Assembly (NCBI GenBank): GCA_009760855.2
Contig: WPIO01000003.1
Location: forward strand, 13,137,501 to 13,185,000
Reading direction: 5' to 3'
DNA from: Cristatella mucedo
Lineage: Eukaryota; Bryozoa; Phylactolaemata; Cristatellidae
DNA length: 47,500 nucleotides
This document shows, piece by piece, positions 38,601 through 46,819 of this stretch. Positions within the stretch are counted from its first letter, which is position 1, and the number at the start of each line of letters is the position of its first letter. The position numbers and the translations under genes were made by a program. Under the pieces are notes generated by a model. The model ran no database searches. It was not told the DNA's origin and worked only from the letters and a program-made list of their open reading frames with translations.

Positions 38601-41429
38601 TTCCTTTATTGTCTGCTACAAGCAGGATTATAGTCGTCAGCAACCACATGATTGAGACTGTTGAATCAGCTTCACTTTGCTTAACCTATTTTCAAATGAA
38701 TGGTGGCAGACCAGCTAAATTCGTGTATTCAAAAATCGAAGAACCAAAGAAGTTTCAATGAGGAATTAGAGCCAATCACTCTACAAGTCAGCACTACTGT
38801 CAGCGTCTAACGTCCTTTACAGGAATGCTGACTATGGTTCGGTTAAGGCGCTACCCCTTAACGGCCGAGGTCAACGTGAATGTATTTTACAACTGAGATC
38901 ATGGAATCGACCCGTGGCATAAGTGAAGAGCCTGAATAGAGATTAAGTTATCTTAGTGTGCTACACAAATGACTTATATTTATTTATACAATGCACCCAA
39001 AACCAGCAACTCACTAACACTGATATCATGATGTTCCCTAACTTAACATTAAAAAAGAAGCTTAAACCCCAGTTTTTCTCACAGCACTTGCTTTGCCACA
39101 TGAATTATCCCACAAATACTGTGTGCTGAAATTGTGCATATTCTATTAATCATCAGTTGACCCGCTTCCTTTCTATTAAATGTACAAGTCTAGAAAAGGG
39201 TCTAGTTCTCTCTGCCCAAAATACAAATGCATTATTATTATGTTCACTATTGTAACCCACAGACCCATTCCCAACGAGAAGTTCTCTATGGTAGATTGTA
39301 ACGTCCACTAATAGGACTGACTCCTAAGCAGCACGACCTCCCCTACCATTGGCTAAATTAGATACCAAGTTAGCAGCAAGACACTGCCTGAGCTCATTCA
39401 AGTCTATCGGCAAAGCCAGAATTTATTCCGAATACACGAATCTAGCCAACAGATCCAGGCTAAGTAAATATACAGGATTCAATGACAGAAAACAGCTAGA
39501 CAAGTGGCTCAATAATGACTGGCAGGAAGGAGAAAACGTACCTGCTACACTCCTCGGTCATCAAGGATTTAGGTGCACGAGGTTCTTCTTTCTTTTCCTT
39601 CGGTGCAGCCAGATCATACCTTCTTTTCCTGTTAACAGGCATGGTTGCGGTTAACGAACATGCACAAACGCCCAAGTGATGATTCATACCAACGCAAGCA
39701 CATCGGAAAATAATAAAAGAAGCATAATAATGATAATAATGCACTTGATAAAGCACCCTCAGAGAGCTCAATCTCTTTCTAGGCGCTTTACATTTGCTGC
39801 AAAGGGAAAGCATGCACAGCTTCTGATTCACACGTGTATTTTTCCAGTTTTCTGACAGCTCACGGCCGGCCTCCCTTCAAGCTGCCCCGAAACGACAACG
39901 TCGATCGAGTTAAACCACTCCCCCTCTTGTAATTCATCTCTGTTTGCCAGCTAGTATGCTTCCTCATTGAAGAGTTTGTGATCTAGGGCTGCTGCAAAAC
40001 GATCGACTTCTTCTACGTGGACAGCTCGGGTTCAGCACAGTTTGACTGCTATTAAACATCTAACGGGTACCATCATTGGTAGCCAAGCATTCCTGCACAA
40101 TTAAAAGAAGCTCTTTGCAATAGCACTGGCTAAATCAGCAAGTAAAGTAAAGATCATCTGAACTTAAGAGTTTCATTTTTACGAAGACATTTGAGCCACT
40201 AGCAGCTTTCATTCTGCCAGCGACAAGCACAACACAGAATTGCCAGCTGAAAGACTCAAACCCACAACCTAGGTAGCAAAATACAAGCAACTTATGTTAC
40301 CACTGTGCTAATTCCAAATAGGACATCGGACTGCATAACGTGTGGTTCAACTAACATTAGAGGGTAACTTAACTGAGCCTTGGGACTTCAGGGTAATTAA
40401 TGTGCAAATGATAATCGGCATAGATATACACCCTATAAGGTCATGGTCATGGGTGTACATAATGCTTGGCTAGCCTGTAAGCCTAATGCATGTCATGCCT
40501 GAAGTGTTTTAGCTTATAATCCAAAAAGTACAAACGAGCTCATAAAGTCACCACTTTTTTTAATCATTACAAAAAGCCAGAGGCCTCATAGCAGTTCAAG
40601 ACGCAGGTGACATGAAGGCTGCCCAGCTGGTGTGAATCACACAGGATGCAAGCAGATGCAACGGAATGTGACTTCACATAAAGTAAAGGTTCGGTGATCA
40701 AACAGCATCATTTATATAGTAGCAGAAAAGCCTGAACGGCTACTTACCCTCTATGCCTCCCCCTGTTGCAGTGGGCAATAAAGTATTGCCAGCTGTAAAA
40801 CTCAAACCCACGACCTGGATCTAAAAAGAGCAAGCACCTTACCCTGGGCTACAACCCAGGGCTTGAGTGCTGGTGAGCCGTGATGACACACTAGGTAAGG
40901 CGGTTGCTTTCAAGACCTCGGGACCGAGGTCGTAGGTTCGATTCCTGCGATGGGCGATCCTTTATTGCTGCTGCAAGCAGTGGTGATAGCCGTAAAGGCT
41001 CTTCTGTCACTATACAAAGAGGCTGTTTAATCAGCTAAGATTTATTTATTTAGGGTTACATAGCCAGTTAACCAGCATTTTGTAAAAAGACCTTGCATTA
41101 GAAGTCATAAAGTGTAAACAGGAGTACAAGAACATTGCAAGTCCTACAGAAGACAAAGTCAACTGCTACAAGGTGTCTTTCACTCAGGCTGCACATGAAG
41201 AGATCATACTATGCACCCTACTGTCAAAATATTTAGTGCTGCCATAAAAAGCATACATGCACAGACAAATCTATATACATACAGCGTGTACCCTACCGGC
41301 ACGGCACAAAAACCATAACGATTAAACTACAGTCACCAACAGGCCCCTTACAGCACGGGTTGATCTAGGTTCATTTAGTTGGCCAACGATTAGCAAGTAG
41401 CCAATCATCAGCAGAATCATCACACGGAT

Positions 41430-41507
<78 letters not shown>

Positions 41508-44500
41508 GTGACAGGTTGCAATTATTGTAGAACTTATTTCCACAGGTACAGATTAATAAGTAAACACAGCAGTTAATACAAATCCATCAGCAGAAAAAAG
41601 GAAGCTGTTGGTTTATTATTTCGACCTAACGGCACTAAGAGAGTGGCAATGCGGTAGCAGCCGTGCTACATAAAGTGGATCTGAGCCCTGCAGACCTTTA
41701 TGGTCCAAGTGAAACTTTTGGTCTACGCGACTATTTCTACCCGGTCCTATCAAAGACACTAAAAAATGAGTTGTGGCAGACCACCTGAGACCTCAAACCT
41801 AGCAAGTACGTTCTAGTCTGGGTCTAGAGCAGATCACTCCCTGCTTGATCTTTAGGCAGTATTCGATACTATTGATCACAAAGTTAGTCTGAAACATCTT
41901 GCATCTCGCCTAGATATCACTGACACTGCACTGCAATGGCTCAGGTCCTATCTCAGTGGGAGACTCCAGAGTATTGATGTGAATGGACAAAGATCATCCG
42001 AGGTACCTCTGAAATATGGGGTACCTCAGGGCTCCGTGCGAGGTCCGGTTCTTTTCACGGTTTATACTCTCCCTCTTGCTGATGTGATTGCCAAGCACAA
42101 TCTAGGCTTTCACTTCTATGCGGATGACACTCAGTTGTACCTTTGCTTTGATCCCTCCCAGCCTTCGAGCACCTCGAATTCTCTCAACTCACTTGCTTCA
42201 TGTATTGATGATATCCGCACAGGGATGGCAGCAAATTTTCTAAAACTAAACGACGATAAAAGTAACTTACTAGTTATGGGCAAACCTAGTGTGGTTCAGA
42301 AGTGGGAAAGGCTGACGCTCAAAATTTGCTCTGCCAGCATATCTCCTGTTGAATCAGCTCAAAATCTAGGTGTCATGTTCCAAAGTGACCTCTCGTTAGA
42401 CGACCGGATCAGCTCCACAATCAAGTCTGCTTACTTTCAGCTAAATAACATTGCTAAAATTCGGGCTTGTTTAGATAAGGATACCACGTCTAAGTTGGTC
42501 CATGCATTTGTGACATACCGTCTTGATATCTGTAACTCACTGCTTGCTGGCCTACCAGCATGTGCAATCAGGCGATTACAGCCGGTGCAAAACTCTGCAG
42601 CTAGGCTTGTCTGTCGTGAGCAATGCAGTTGCTCCACCACACCACTTCTCGCTGACCTGCAATGGCTCCCAGTCAGGCAACGGATCGACTTCAAGGTTTT
42701 GTCACTCACTTTTAGGTCCCTCCGGTCCATGGCTCCAGCCTATCTCTCAGATCTACTCCCCCACCAGGCCAAGCATCGTAACCCCTGCTTTTCAGGATCT
42801 ATTTTTTTGCCTTTACGTCGTACAAACCTCAAATCCTTTGGAGATCGAGTCTTTAGTTCGTATGCTCCCAAAGCCTGGAACTCACTACCGAATTCTGTCA
42901 CGACATCTCCTGACTTGTCCACATTTAAAAAGAAACTAAAAACACATCTATTTATGACAGCCTTTTGGTGGGTACCTGTGATTCGTCCTTATGTACTCAT
43001 GCATGCAGACACTGTGTATACTGCCAATAACCAAACTTGCATGCCAGTCCTGTGCAAGTCACCCCTAACCTTGTTATTCCTGTTGTTTATTGAGCATGCT
43101 ACAACTAATCATTCGGTCGTGCTTACTTTGCAGCAATTGTAAAGCACCTAGAAAAAGATTAAGTTCTCTGACGGTACTATATCCAATGTATTATTATTGT
43201 TATTTGACTGTCACACCAAGGAATTATAATTTGATGCAAGCATGTGCCTTTTGAAGTCGCGGAATCCATTCTCGAAGTCACATTACTTATCCTTTGATTT
43301 TTCAATCAAGGGGATTTCTCTTTGGGTCTCTACCTGTGCTATGCTATGCCTATCAGTCCGAGACTCTCCCCCCTACCAGGTAATAGCTAAAGCATCTTTC
43401 GGCAGACACTAAAGGAATAGGTATGCATAACCCTAGCTCTCATTGATTATTATATCTGCATGAAGCATTCGTTTAAATTAAAACAAACAAGCAAACGCTT
43501 GTGTTGTTTACTACTGCACCTCCTTAAAATTGATAGTTTAGTGAACTATGGTATTTCAGGTTACGAAAGTATCACAACTCACATGTAAGAGCATAGACCT
43601 GCATTACCAAGTTACTATCTGCTAGTGATCCTTATTTTAAGATAGAAGCAATAACAGCCTGCATAAAGCCCTGGTTGACAGGGTGGCACACGGATGTGAT
43701 AATAGCAGTGAAGTACACCTAAACGATATGTCCAATTGTGGATGGTTTGGGGATTGTCAACAAACAAATACACATGCCAAAATTTTCAAACTGCACCAAT
43801 GTTTTAATTATATTCATAATTCGCTTGATATAGCTCTCTCACAGAATTCAATCTCTTTTTAGGCACTTTAAATTTGCTGCAAAGGAAGCACGATCGAATA
43901 GTTAGTGGTAGCATGCTCAATGACAAAATGAATAACATGGTTAGGAGTGACATGAACATGGTCAGCATGCAAACTAGATGCATTTTTAGTTTCTTTTTTA
44001 ATGTTGTCAAGTCCGGGGATGTCGTGATGCAAGTCGGAAGTGAGTTCCAGGCTTTGAGAGCATACGAACTAAACGCACGGTCTCCAAAAGATATAAGGTT
44101 CGTACGATGTATAGCTAGACAATATTCCGAAAAGCTGGTGGTACGATGCTTAGCCTGGTCGGGCAGTACATCTGATAGGTAGGCTGGAGCCAAAGAATGA
44201 AGGGACCTTAAAGTGAGTGAGAGAACCTTGAATCCGATGTGTTGTTTGACTGGGAGCCCGTGCAGGTCGGCGAAAAACAGGTGTGACGTGGCAACTGCAC
44301 CACTCACGACAGACAAGTCTAGCTGCCGAGTTTTACACCATCTGTAAGTGCCTGATTGCACAGGCCGGTAGGCCAGCAAGCAGTGAGTTACAGAAGTCAA
44401 GAGGGGATGTCACAAATCCATGGACCAATTTAGATGTGGTATCCCTGTCTAAAAAAGCCCGAGTTTTAGCAATGTTATGTAGCTGAAAGTAGGCAGACTT

Positions 44501-46819
44501 GATTGTGGAGCTGATGTGGTCGTCTAATGAAAGCTAAGTTTAGAATATGACACCTAGGTTTCGTGCAGATTCAACAGGAGATATGCTGGCAGAGCCGATT
44601 TTGAGCATTAGCCTTTCTAATTTCTGAATCACACTTGGTTTGCCCATAACTAGTAAGTTGGTTGTATCATAGTTCAATTTAATTTGCTTTAAATTCAATT
44701 ATTGTAATTATCACATTTTTTATTCCAATTCAATTATCAAATTAAAATTCAACTAGGTTTGCTGCCATCCATGTGCTGATGTCATTAATACATGCAGCAA
44801 GGAAGTTGAGAGAAATCGCTGTTCTGTAGGGCTGGGAGGGATCAAAGCAAAGACACAGCTGAGTGTCATCTGCATAGAAATGAAAGCCTAGATTGTGCCT
44901 GGCAATCACATCGGCTAGAAGGAGAATATAAACCGTGAAAAGAATGGTGGAACCAAGCACAAAGCCCTGAGGTACCTAATATTTCAGAGGTTCCTGAGAT
45001 AATTAAAAAAATATAAAAATACAATTCATTTGTATAGCGATCTAAGAGGTATGCCCATGAAAGGCTACGTCATCTGAATATACAATTCAAACATATAATT
45101 CATTTGTATAGCGCCCCAAGAAAACTTAATCTCCATTCAGGTGTTTTACATATAACTCGTGGCTCGAGTCCACGACCTCAGCCAGAACTTGGTCGGGGCA
45201 AACCCCTTAACTGCTGGGCCTAACCAGCTCGGCATGATTTTTGTCCATTCACATCAATAAATACTCTGGAGTCTCCCACTGAGATAGGACCTGAACCATT
45301 GCAGTGCAGTGCCAGTGGTGCCCGGGGAAAATGAGAGCCGCTCATGTTTTGTGAATCACTGTACTAAAACACAGTAGCTACCACGCGAGCACTAAGTTTT
45401 TAACAGTAAAAGCGATATATAAAGTCACGCTAACTGGGCAGCAACGGTCAAGATACATGGTCAGGCCTATACCAAGCGATTCTGAAGTTTATAGGTGCCA
45501 TTTCATTTCACACTTCATTTTTAATAATGTCATAGACTATTCCGTGCAACGTGAGGAACAGCATGTGTCGGCAGCACTACGATTGTTTGTTCACCCCTTG
45601 TCGACATTGGATATGACACTGGTACCGAATCGGCTTGGTCGAGTGACTCTGCATACTGAACTGCTGCACTAGTTTCAGCTGCCTCGTGCCTTCAGGTCAT
45701 GGATGGACAATAAATTGGCAGTTCCATTCCTCTGCTTAAAAAACGCTGGCAACAGACGCTTTTGCTCTGTAGGTCCTAGACTGTGGAACTCACTTCCACG
45801 TTTCTTACACAACGAAAACTACTCTCCTGCTGCTGACTATGGCACATCCTTTCCAGCCATCCTGAGCTGCTACTTCCATTTTACTCACTACATCAAAACT
45901 GCTTACCTGACTCAGCTATGCTTCCCACTTTCTCTTTGTTGAGTGAGATTAAGTCTGCCGGCTACCGAATGCACACCGAAAGCTGCTTAGGCTGTGAGTG
46001 CGCTATAAGAAAAAAACTCCTGCGAAACACCCACTTAGTCTTTGTGGCTTTGTGAAGTTAGACAGAGATACATTACATTACGAGAATGCATTCACGATTC
46101 ATGCCCTTTCAAACAAGTATGAAACACGCTCGTGAGCACAAACGTACACACAAAAGGTATGGCAGCATGCCGACAGCACTTTAAGTATGCCGTTGGCTCT
46201 GACCAGCACTAAACAATGCACTCTGTAAGCTTGAACGGGAGGCACTAGTGCTTGACGAATCTGTATCGAGTCAAATAATTTCAAAGCCTGGACAAATGAG
46301 GCGACAAAAAATAACTGCACAGCGAGCACATTGGCAGTCACTTCAACCATTTCTGCATAGTTTTTGCAGCATAGTCCACGACAGATTGGATAAAAAAATT
46401 ACTCTGAACTGTCACCCCAAAAAGATATATAAAGGACACGTCATGATTACATTCTAGAATATAGCCCACATCCGACGGAATCTGAGGCGAGGATCGTTGC
46501 CGAGCTGGTTTGGTCCAGCGGTTTAAGGTGCTCGCCTCGACCAAGGTCTGGCTGAGGTCGTGGGCTCGAGCCCCGAGGCATATGTGAAGCGCCTGAATAG
46601 AGATTAAGTTCTCTTGGGGCGCTATACAAATGAATTATATGTTTGAATTGTATATTCAGATGACATAGCCTTTCATGGGCATACTGGTAGTCTATATGCG
46701 TATCACAGCATCAGTCTAAGCTTTCAAGAAAGAGACCACCAAGCCAAAGACAAACCGACTTACCGCTTTTTCTCTGCCTCGCTGTTGTACTCGAACTCCG
46801 ATCCATAGTCAGCTGCATT
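25877..46819 (-). CDS. FRA10AC1: FRA10AC1 homologue, nine coding exons found, 5' end missing
   Basis: FRA10AC1 is a nuclear protein found with catalytic spliceosomes. Exons in order: 46819-46764, 39628-39542, 34919-34781, 34604 (or 34592)-34415, 33431-33272, 32019-31977, 31529-31489, 30974-30911, 25919-25877. About 270 codons are visible, against roughly 315 aa in the human protein. Recognisable blocks are NNYMLYYGGKW, WDKRLAKKYYDKLFKEYC, RYKENKFAFRWRTEKEV, CGNKLCG with LKTWEVNFAYVEH, LCPECSRKLNY (a CxxC pair that may bind metal with the upstream cysteines), a Lys/Ser-rich region and an acidic end EIDDIVNDMIL. All junctions agree in phase except 39542 to 34919. At least one intron uses a GC donor. 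No start codon was found. The Lys/Ser-rich C-terminal part is much shorter than in human. Confidence 0.93.
26205..27740 (-). mobile_element. L2-type LINE, 3' part, minus orientation
   Basis: Read in reverse the decayed frame contains a PQG-like region, SGLNIYADNARQNLPFDF (a decayed YADD box), SCIDDI-like and TSPDLTSLAVKQKAF segments, with many stops and shifts. It is the continuation of the L2 whose 5' half lies at 29190-30740; the two halves are separated by nested insertions. It lies in the last FRA10AC1 intron. Confidence 0.75.
28120..28485 (+). mobile_element. L2 reverse-transcriptase fragment inside copy 2
   Basis: Same reading as at 20940-21300: [32 protein letters not shown]. Truncated and non-functional. 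Confidence 0.85.
28560..28669 (+). mobile_element. hAT (SPIN-like) terminal fragment, copy 2
   Basis: One substitution from the copy at 21375. It sits inside a SINE-B whose tail is at 28515-28559 and head at 28670-28740. Confidence 0.7.
28728..29000 (-). mobile_element. L2 fragments with (ATT)n and 3' tail, minus orientation
   Basis: In reverse, 28913-29000 is an L2 3' tail ending in a run of ATT units. Below it the reading resumes in reverse transcriptase sequence ([17 protein letters not shown], then [19 protein letters not shown]), so a 3'-tail piece has inserted into an L2 body. Confidence 0.75.
29033..29190 (+). mobile_element. SINE-A copy, full length
   Basis: Head ggctcactaggtaaggcggt, hairpin of the variable-arm type, B box gctttgattcc, core, and tail ctgtcgctatacaaaaagag. 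It ends against the L2 body. Confidence 0.88.
29190..30740 (-). mobile_element. L2-type LINE, endonuclease and N-terminal reverse transcriptase, minus orientation
   Basis: In reverse from about 30740: an endonuclease remnant (VLGYLNIHFDD, then NKGRTLDQTL, then TSDHMQISF), a linker (GLTVHRQACKDCCRSYQ), and reverse transcriptase (SPLDPIPNVL, LVSGSVPF, LQSGFSANHSTGSVLM). Frames are broken in several places. It is the only copy here that keeps endonuclease sequence. Confidence 0.85.
30911..30974 (-). CDS. FRA10AC1: FRA10AC1 exon, Lys/Ser-rich region
   Basis: It encodes DGSPHRDDTRKKSKNDSSHH, similar to the human stretch with KDKTKKD and SSHKKS. It enters in phase 1 after gcttgtttttag and leaves in phase 2 before GTACTG. 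Confidence 0.85.
31205..31290 (-). mobile_element. L2 3'-tail fragment, minus orientation
   Basis: ataagggccctcggagaact, then tctttctaggcgctttacaa, preceded by an ATA-rich run. Confidence 0.8.
31335..31505 (-). mobile_element. SINE-A copy overlapping the end of a FRA10AC1 exon
   Basis: Read in reverse: a head with gccaagggtaagaggctagc (compare cctaggggtaaggtgcttgc at 4805), then gcccgagtcttcc, ggcaattcc, and a tail ending ggctgttgaatcagccaacc. The head begins inside the FRA10AC1 exon 31529-31489, and its ggGTAAGag is used as the splice donor. Confidence 0.75.
31489..31529 (-). CDS. FRA10AC1: FRA10AC1 exon ending in a SINE
   Basis: A 41-nt exon after cttaacttgcag encoding KKEFLKPSKATAK, following the NYTHK end of the previous exon in phase 2. 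The donor GTAAGA (31488) lies in the A-box region of an antisense SINE-A. Reading on through the donor would give about 35 further codons of SINE sequence before a stop. Phase 1 at the donor fits the next exon. Confidence 0.8.
31700..31900 (-). mobile_element. L2 fragment, minus orientation
   Basis: Resembles the 3' coding end of L2 in reverse (a region equivalent to KAWNSLP and the loop with AKHR), ungapped but diverged, in a short FRA10AC1 intron. Confidence 0.6.
31977..32019 (-). CDS. FRA10AC1: FRA10AC1 exon with CPEC motif
   Basis: A 43-nt exon encoding LCPECSRKLNYTH after the split Arg codon, matching human RLCQECSIKLNFHH. Phase 1 to phase 2; the donor is GTGAGT. Confidence 0.93.
32020..33271. 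other. FRA10AC1 intron without recognised elements
   Basis: AT-rich intron. No repeat family or extra exon recognised. Confidence 0.4.
33272..33431 (-). CDS. FRA10AC1: FRA10AC1 core exon (CGNKxC and WEVNF)
   Basis: A 160-nt exon encoding FAFRWRTEKEVVDGKGQFVC, then GNKLCGEQDGLKTWEVNFAY, then VEHDTKKNALVKL. This is the best-conserved block of the family. Phase 0 entry after ctcttaattttcag, which requires the GC donor at 34414; phase 1 exit before GTAAGT. Confidence 0.97.
33821..34012. repeat. Tandem duplication of a 99-bp unit
   Basis: 33821-33913 and 33920-34012 match closely (aaaaccctactgat at the left, gatgtcagacgagtagaaac in the middle, atcatatcaaat at the right), period 99. It is in a FRA10AC1 intron. 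Confidence 0.93.
34413..34414 (-). promoter_or_regulatory. FRA10AC1: GC splice donor (GC-AG intron)
   Basis: The exon ends in aacaag and the intron begins gcaagt. Only this position joins KENK to FAFRWR in phase, as in relatives. The nearest GT, four bases further on (gcaa|gt), would shift the frame. Confidence 0.88.
34415..34604 (-). CDS. FRA10AC1: FRA10AC1 core exon (KRLAKKYYDKLFKEYC)
   Basis: The exon encodes GVQDMDIVRQHHQFIWSEDE, then SWDKRLAKKYYDKLFKEYCL, then ADLTRYKENK. Two acceptors in the same phase are possible: ccatttcag (start 34604) and ttgtttag (start 34592), differing by four residues. The second gives a length closer to human FRA10AC1. Confidence 0.93.
34779..34780 (-). promoter_or_regulatory. 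FRA10AC1: Probable GC splice donor
   Basis: The exon ends gcgagag and the intron begins gcaagt, the usual consensus of GC donors, and phase 2 fits both good acceptors of the next exon. A GT donor three bases downstream of the GC (caa|gtagtc) would need a poor acceptor (gtaaag) to stay in frame. Confidence 0.65.
34781..34919 (-). CDS. FRA10AC1: FRA10AC1 exon (ARHKQLVNNYMLYYGG)
   Basis: It encodes DRTLLLKCVQYARHKQLVNN followed by YMLYYGGKWSELQRE, matching the human YQRHTKFVNDYILYYGG region. The natural acceptor (ctatttcctag, start 34919) is phase 1, but the upstream exon found at 39542 ends in phase 2. Confidence 0.9.
35380..35670. repeat. (GT)n with an embedded 24-bp minisatellite
   Basis: Pure GT runs are punctuated by ccggta; the spacing is 24 bp for four consecutive units (35471, 35495, 35519, 35543) and 16 bp at the edges. 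A pure (GT)n follows from about 35612 to 35666. Long Cys/Val frames here are artefacts. Confidence 0.95.
35750..36606. other. FRA10AC1 intron, unassigned part
   Basis: No exon or repeat recognised between the minisatellite and the Tc1 element. Confidence 0.4.
36609..38147 (-). mobile_element. Tc1/mariner element, degenerate, with terminal inverted repeats
   Basis: The ends are cactgcccaccaaaagtttc (36609) and, in reverse, cactgctctccaaaagtttc (38147), about 1.54 kb apart, the usual Tc1 size. A TA flanks the left end; the right flank has lost it. In reverse the transposase remnant shows VLWTGESVFNL, where the usual first catalytic Asp is Gly, QHDNDPKHTAVAV with the second Asp, and DEVERALR after a stop. 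Frame breaks make it inactive. Confidence 0.88.
37903..37978 (-). mobile_element. L2 3'-tail fragment nested in the Tc1 element
   Basis: ataataataatacacttgat, then ctctttctaggcactttaca. In reverse it is the L2 hairpin tail with its ATT run. Confidence 0.8.
38400..38462. repeat. Three tandem copies of a 21-bp unit
   Basis: The unit taacataactaaatatgtcc plus one base recurs at 38400, 38421 and 38442, with two single-base differences. Confidence 0.93.
38696..38985 (+). mobile_element. L2 fragment and tail-like sequence
   Basis: The start reads like VADQLNSCIQKS in the L2 reverse transcriptase, with poor continuation. 38935-38975 resembles the shared L2/SINE-B tail (gaatagagattaagttatct). Confidence 0.5.
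39542..39628 (-). CDS. FRA10AC1: FRA10AC1 N-terminal basic exon
   Basis: After ctgttaacag it encodes KRRYDLAAPKEKKEEPRAPK then SLMTEECS. It fits the basic N-terminal region of the family (human KRKKRTVEDDL). Phase 2 entry matches the exon at 46764. It exits in phase 2 before GTACGT. Confidence 0.75.
39718..39805 (-). mobile_element. L2 3'-tail fragment, minus orientation
   Basis: taataatgcacttgataaag, then ctctttctaggcgctttaca. Confidence 0.8.
40225..40330 (-). mobile_element. SINE-A head fragment
   Basis: In reverse: a B-box-like gtgggtttgagtc after aagttgcttgtattttgct, with ggcaattctg. A partial, old copy. Confidence 0.5.
40680..40868 (-). mobile_element. SINE-A copy, minus orientation
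   Basis: In reverse: cccagggtaaggtgcttgct, the B box gtgggtttgagtt, the ggcaatactttattgcccac core and a gctgtttgatcaccgaacc tail. Confidence 0.82.
40873..41050 (+). mobile_element. SINE-A copy, plus orientation
   Basis: Head acacactaggtaaggcggtt, hairpin gacctcgggaccgaggtc, B box gttcgattcc, and the gatcctttattgctgctgca core. With 40680-40868 it forms a head-to-head pair. Confidence 0.88.
41051..41431. other. FRA10AC1 intron, unassigned part
   Basis: No feature recognised between the SINE-A copy and the GA microsatellite. Confidence 0.4.
41432..41504. repeat. (GA)n microsatellite
   Basis: About 36 uninterrupted GA units. Confidence 0.97.
41760..43195 (+). mobile_element. L2-type LINE 3' half with a 387-codon open frame
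   Basis: From 41979 to 43142 an uninterrupted frame encodes the second half of L2 ORF2: [26 protein letters not shown] (catalytic YADD), [50 protein letters not shown] and TFKKKLKTHLF. The stop is followed by the hairpin tail and an ATT run. The 5' part (41760-41978) has deletions and the endonuclease is absent, so it cannot move by itself. It lies in a FRA10AC1 intron, antisense to the gene. Confidence 0.95.
43196..43805. other. FRA10AC1 intron, unassigned part
   Basis: No feature recognised between the two L2 copies. Confidence 0.4.
43806..44995 (-). mobile_element. L2-type LINE, minus orientation
   Basis: In reverse from 44995: a PQG-like start, [17 protein letters not shown], an AT-rich insertion at about 44660-44755, then [50 protein letters not shown] and the 3' tail. 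The body continues beyond a SINE-B insertion at 45236-45320. Confidence 0.88.
45049..45233 (-). mobile_element. SINE-B copy in L2, minus orientation
   Basis: In reverse: gccgagctggttaggcccag, B box gtggactcgagcc, the L2-like tail cctgaatggagattaagttt, gggcgctatacaaatgaatt, then a further 45 bases shared with 46499-46684. Confidence 0.88.
45460..46010 (+). mobile_element. Degenerate LINE ORF2 C-terminal fragment, second family
   Basis: NRRFCSVGPRLWNSLPRFL is a variant of the LINE C-terminal signature, distinct from the L2 copies here. Upstream, FISHFIFNNV and RLGRVTLHTEL are decayed. The tail cggctaccgaatgcacaccg, then gctgtgagtgcgctataag differs from the main L2 tail. Confidence 0.6.
46011..46498. 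other. FRA10AC1 intron, unassigned part
   Basis: No feature recognised between the LINE fragment and the SINE-B copy. Confidence 0.4.
46499..46684 (+). mobile_element. SINE-B copy, full length, plus orientation
   Basis: A tRNA-like head with A box tggtccagcgg, a long variable-arm-like stretch around ggtctggctgaggtc and B box gggctcgagcccc; then gcgcctgaatagagattaag, ttctcttggggcgctataca, and an extra 3' part atatgtttgaattgtatatt...cctttcatgggcatac. Its head is too degenerate for a functional tRNA. Confidence 0.9.
46764..46819 (-). CDS. FRA10AC1: FRA10AC1 N-terminal exon (acidic)
   Basis: After cattttcttttcag it encodes NAADYGSEFEYNSEAEKKR, comparable to human GYDSDFSDDE...SSKRKKR. Phase 0 entry means the start codon is in an exon further upstream, not identified before the window end. 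The donor is GTAAGT, phase 2. Confidence 0.78.

Noticed and set aside
39349-39654. A 101-codon plus-strand frame opposite the FRA10AC1 exon at 39542-39628
   Set aside because: No recognisable similarity; it is antisense to the better-supported exon.
46499-46581. tRNA-like sequence as a real tRNA gene
   Set aside because: A and B boxes are present but the acceptor ends do not pair properly, and the sequence continues into a SINE tail repeated across the window.
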